A stretch of 33,031 bases of DNA from Calothrix sp. HK-06. GTDB lineage: Bacteria; Cyanobacteriota; Cyanobacteriia; Cyanobacteriales; Nostocaceae. Positions 32,227 through 33,031 of this stretch are shown here, one piece after another. The notes below the pieces were generated by a model. That model had not been told where the DNA came from and made no database searches. It saw nothing but the letters and a program-made list of their open reading frames with translations. A program made the translations under genes and the position numbers. How positions within the stretch are numbered: position 1 is the stretch's first letter; each line of letters begins with the position of its first letter. The stretch spans positions 1-33,031 of the forward strand of contig NZ_MRCD01000098.1 in the NCBI RefSeq assembly GCF_001904745.1, read 5' to 3'.

Positions 32227-33031
32227 ATGCCATACTTAGATTCTCTATCAGAAATCCGTAAATTTATTACAGAATGCACGAAAGCCAAAATTCTGTGGTT
32301 AGATACTGAAGTTGCAGATTTTAGAACAAAAACTCCTAAACTATCATTAATTCAGGTTCTTGATGACCCTGCTGATATGAGTGGTAAGAGAATATTTCTT
32401 TTGGACGTACTCGAACAACCTGATGCAGTGAAAGATTTTGTTAATAGCATCATGATAAACGAGAATATCGAAAAGGTATTTCATAATGCCAGCTATGACT
32501 TAAAGTATCTTGGTAGTAGCAAAAAGGCAAAGAATGTTACCTGCACTTTAGAAATGGCGAAAAAAATTCCTTATCATATTTTGCCGTTACGCGATTATAA
32601 ATTACAAACTTTAGCCAGTACACTTTGTAATTTTGATGACATTGATAAAGAGCAGCAAACAAGTGACTGGGGAAGGCGCCCTTTAAAGGTTGAACAAACC
32701 GAGTATGCTATTCTTGATTGTATTTATCTCGCTCAGGTTCACCAAAAATTATTAGAGTTAAATAAAAAAATAAGTCCTGACCCTCAAACGGATGATATTG
32801 TGTCTTTAACAACAAGATACAAACAAATAGAAGACCAGTATAAAATTTTAAATTCAGAGTATGAGCATTTGCAAGAACGTCTCAAAAAGGCAATGCAAGC
32901 ACAAAATATAACAGAAACTTCAGATTTTAAGTTAAGCAGTTACGAACGCACAACAGTCAAAGTACCACTAGGAGAACTAGTCAAGTTAGTTGAACAAGGT
33001 ATAGAGATAGACTTTCCTATAACTCTTACGA
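32227..33031 (+). CDS. DEDDy 3'-5' exonuclease-like protein, 3' end beyond window
   Basis: The start of a gene that runs off the window (268 codons visible). The N-terminal part is a DEDDy exonuclease domain of the RNase D class: WLDTEVADF (first D and E), VFHNASYDLKYLG, TSDWGRRPL and YAILDCIYLAQ (Y and D). It differs from the 5539 gene by an added C-terminal region: about 185-235 looks like a coiled coil (YKQIEDQYKILNSEYEHLQE), then a new domain begins (SYERTTVKVPLGEL). Related cyanobacterial proteins are larger RNase D-like ribonucleases. The ATG at 32227 is the first in frame; its Shine-Dalgarno is weak. Confidence 0.82.
   Translation, partial: MPYLDSLSEIRKFITECTKAKILWLDTEVADFRTKTPKLSLIQVLDDPADMSGKRIFLLDVLEQPDAVKDFVNSIMINENIEKVFHNASYDLKYLGSSKKAKNVTCTLEMAKKIPYHILPLRDYKLQTLASTLCNFDDIDKEQQTSDWGRRPLKVEQTEYAILDCIYLAQVHQKLLELNKKISPDPQTDDIVSLTTRYKQIEDQYKILNSEYEHLQERLKKAMQAQNITETSDFKLSSYERTTVKVPLGELVKLVEQGIEIDFPITLT

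Noticed and set aside
1-33031. tRNA and rRNA genes
   Set aside because: No cloverleaf-like segment with a T-loop (GGTTCGAATCC type) or rRNA-like sequence was recognised on reading; a covariance search was not possible.

Overview
The window comes from a cyanobacterium, most likely a filamentous Nostocales-type genome (inference). Evidence: a PetL-like cytochrome b6f microprotein (3825-3917), a DesC-type acyl-lipid desaturase, PEP-CTERM and CAP secreted proteins, Uma2-family genes, and many short palindromic and heptameric tandem repeats of the kind that crowd cyanobacterial intergenic regions. The usual cyanobacterial HIP1 octamer GCGATCGC was not seen, but GGCGCC occurs about 65 times by eye count, far more than an AT-rich 33 kb should hold.

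Layout. 1-9000 is mostly housekeeping and surface genes: metallophosphoesterase, HAF-repeat PEP-CTERM protein, biotin synthase, petL, two tandem CAP-domain proteins, an RNase D-like exonuclease, a cysteine-less rhodanese, a conserved unknown and pdxA. 9033-9720 is a HigB/HigA-type toxin-antitoxin pair. 9817-15487 holds an orphan sugar-type ABC ATPase, a damaged small gene in front of a HicB-like gene, mtnA, dxs and a small unknown. 15751-17386 is a TetR regulator with a Rieske oxygenase, behind a perfect 40-bp palindrome.

18191-22866 is the most interesting block: four tightly packed plus-strand genes encoding a PLD-nuclease/SF2-helicase fusion, a 63-residue protein, a DndD/Rad50-like SMC ATPase with a CxC hook, and an unknown 160-residue protein. 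It looks like a mobile anti-phage or DNA-modification-linked defence operon. It lies between two halves of a photolyase/cryptochrome-like protein (an N-terminal-domain gene at 17466-17882 and a FAD-domain gene at 22968-23819, both minus strand), and it is poor in GGCGCC, so it was probably inserted. The helicase has an in-frame TGA at codon 21.

23914-33031 contains an L,D-transpeptidase, a zinc-ribbon pseudokinase with a membrane domain, a flavodoxin-like protein, a cysteine desulfurase, an unusual TetR regulator fused to a catalytically dead tyrosine-recombinase-like domain, and divergent desC with two matching operator palindromes between them. After these come a frameshifted Uma2 gene, a broken HAD hydrolase and the start of a second RNase D-like gene that runs off the window.

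Repeats deserve attention as a layer of their own. Palindromic elements overlap or abut the stop codons of at least five genes, and heptamer tandem arrays sit directly in front of two start codons. Several genes (11083, 18191, Uma2, HAD) carry in-frame stops or frameshifts. These may be real decay or assembly errors, and only raw reads can tell.
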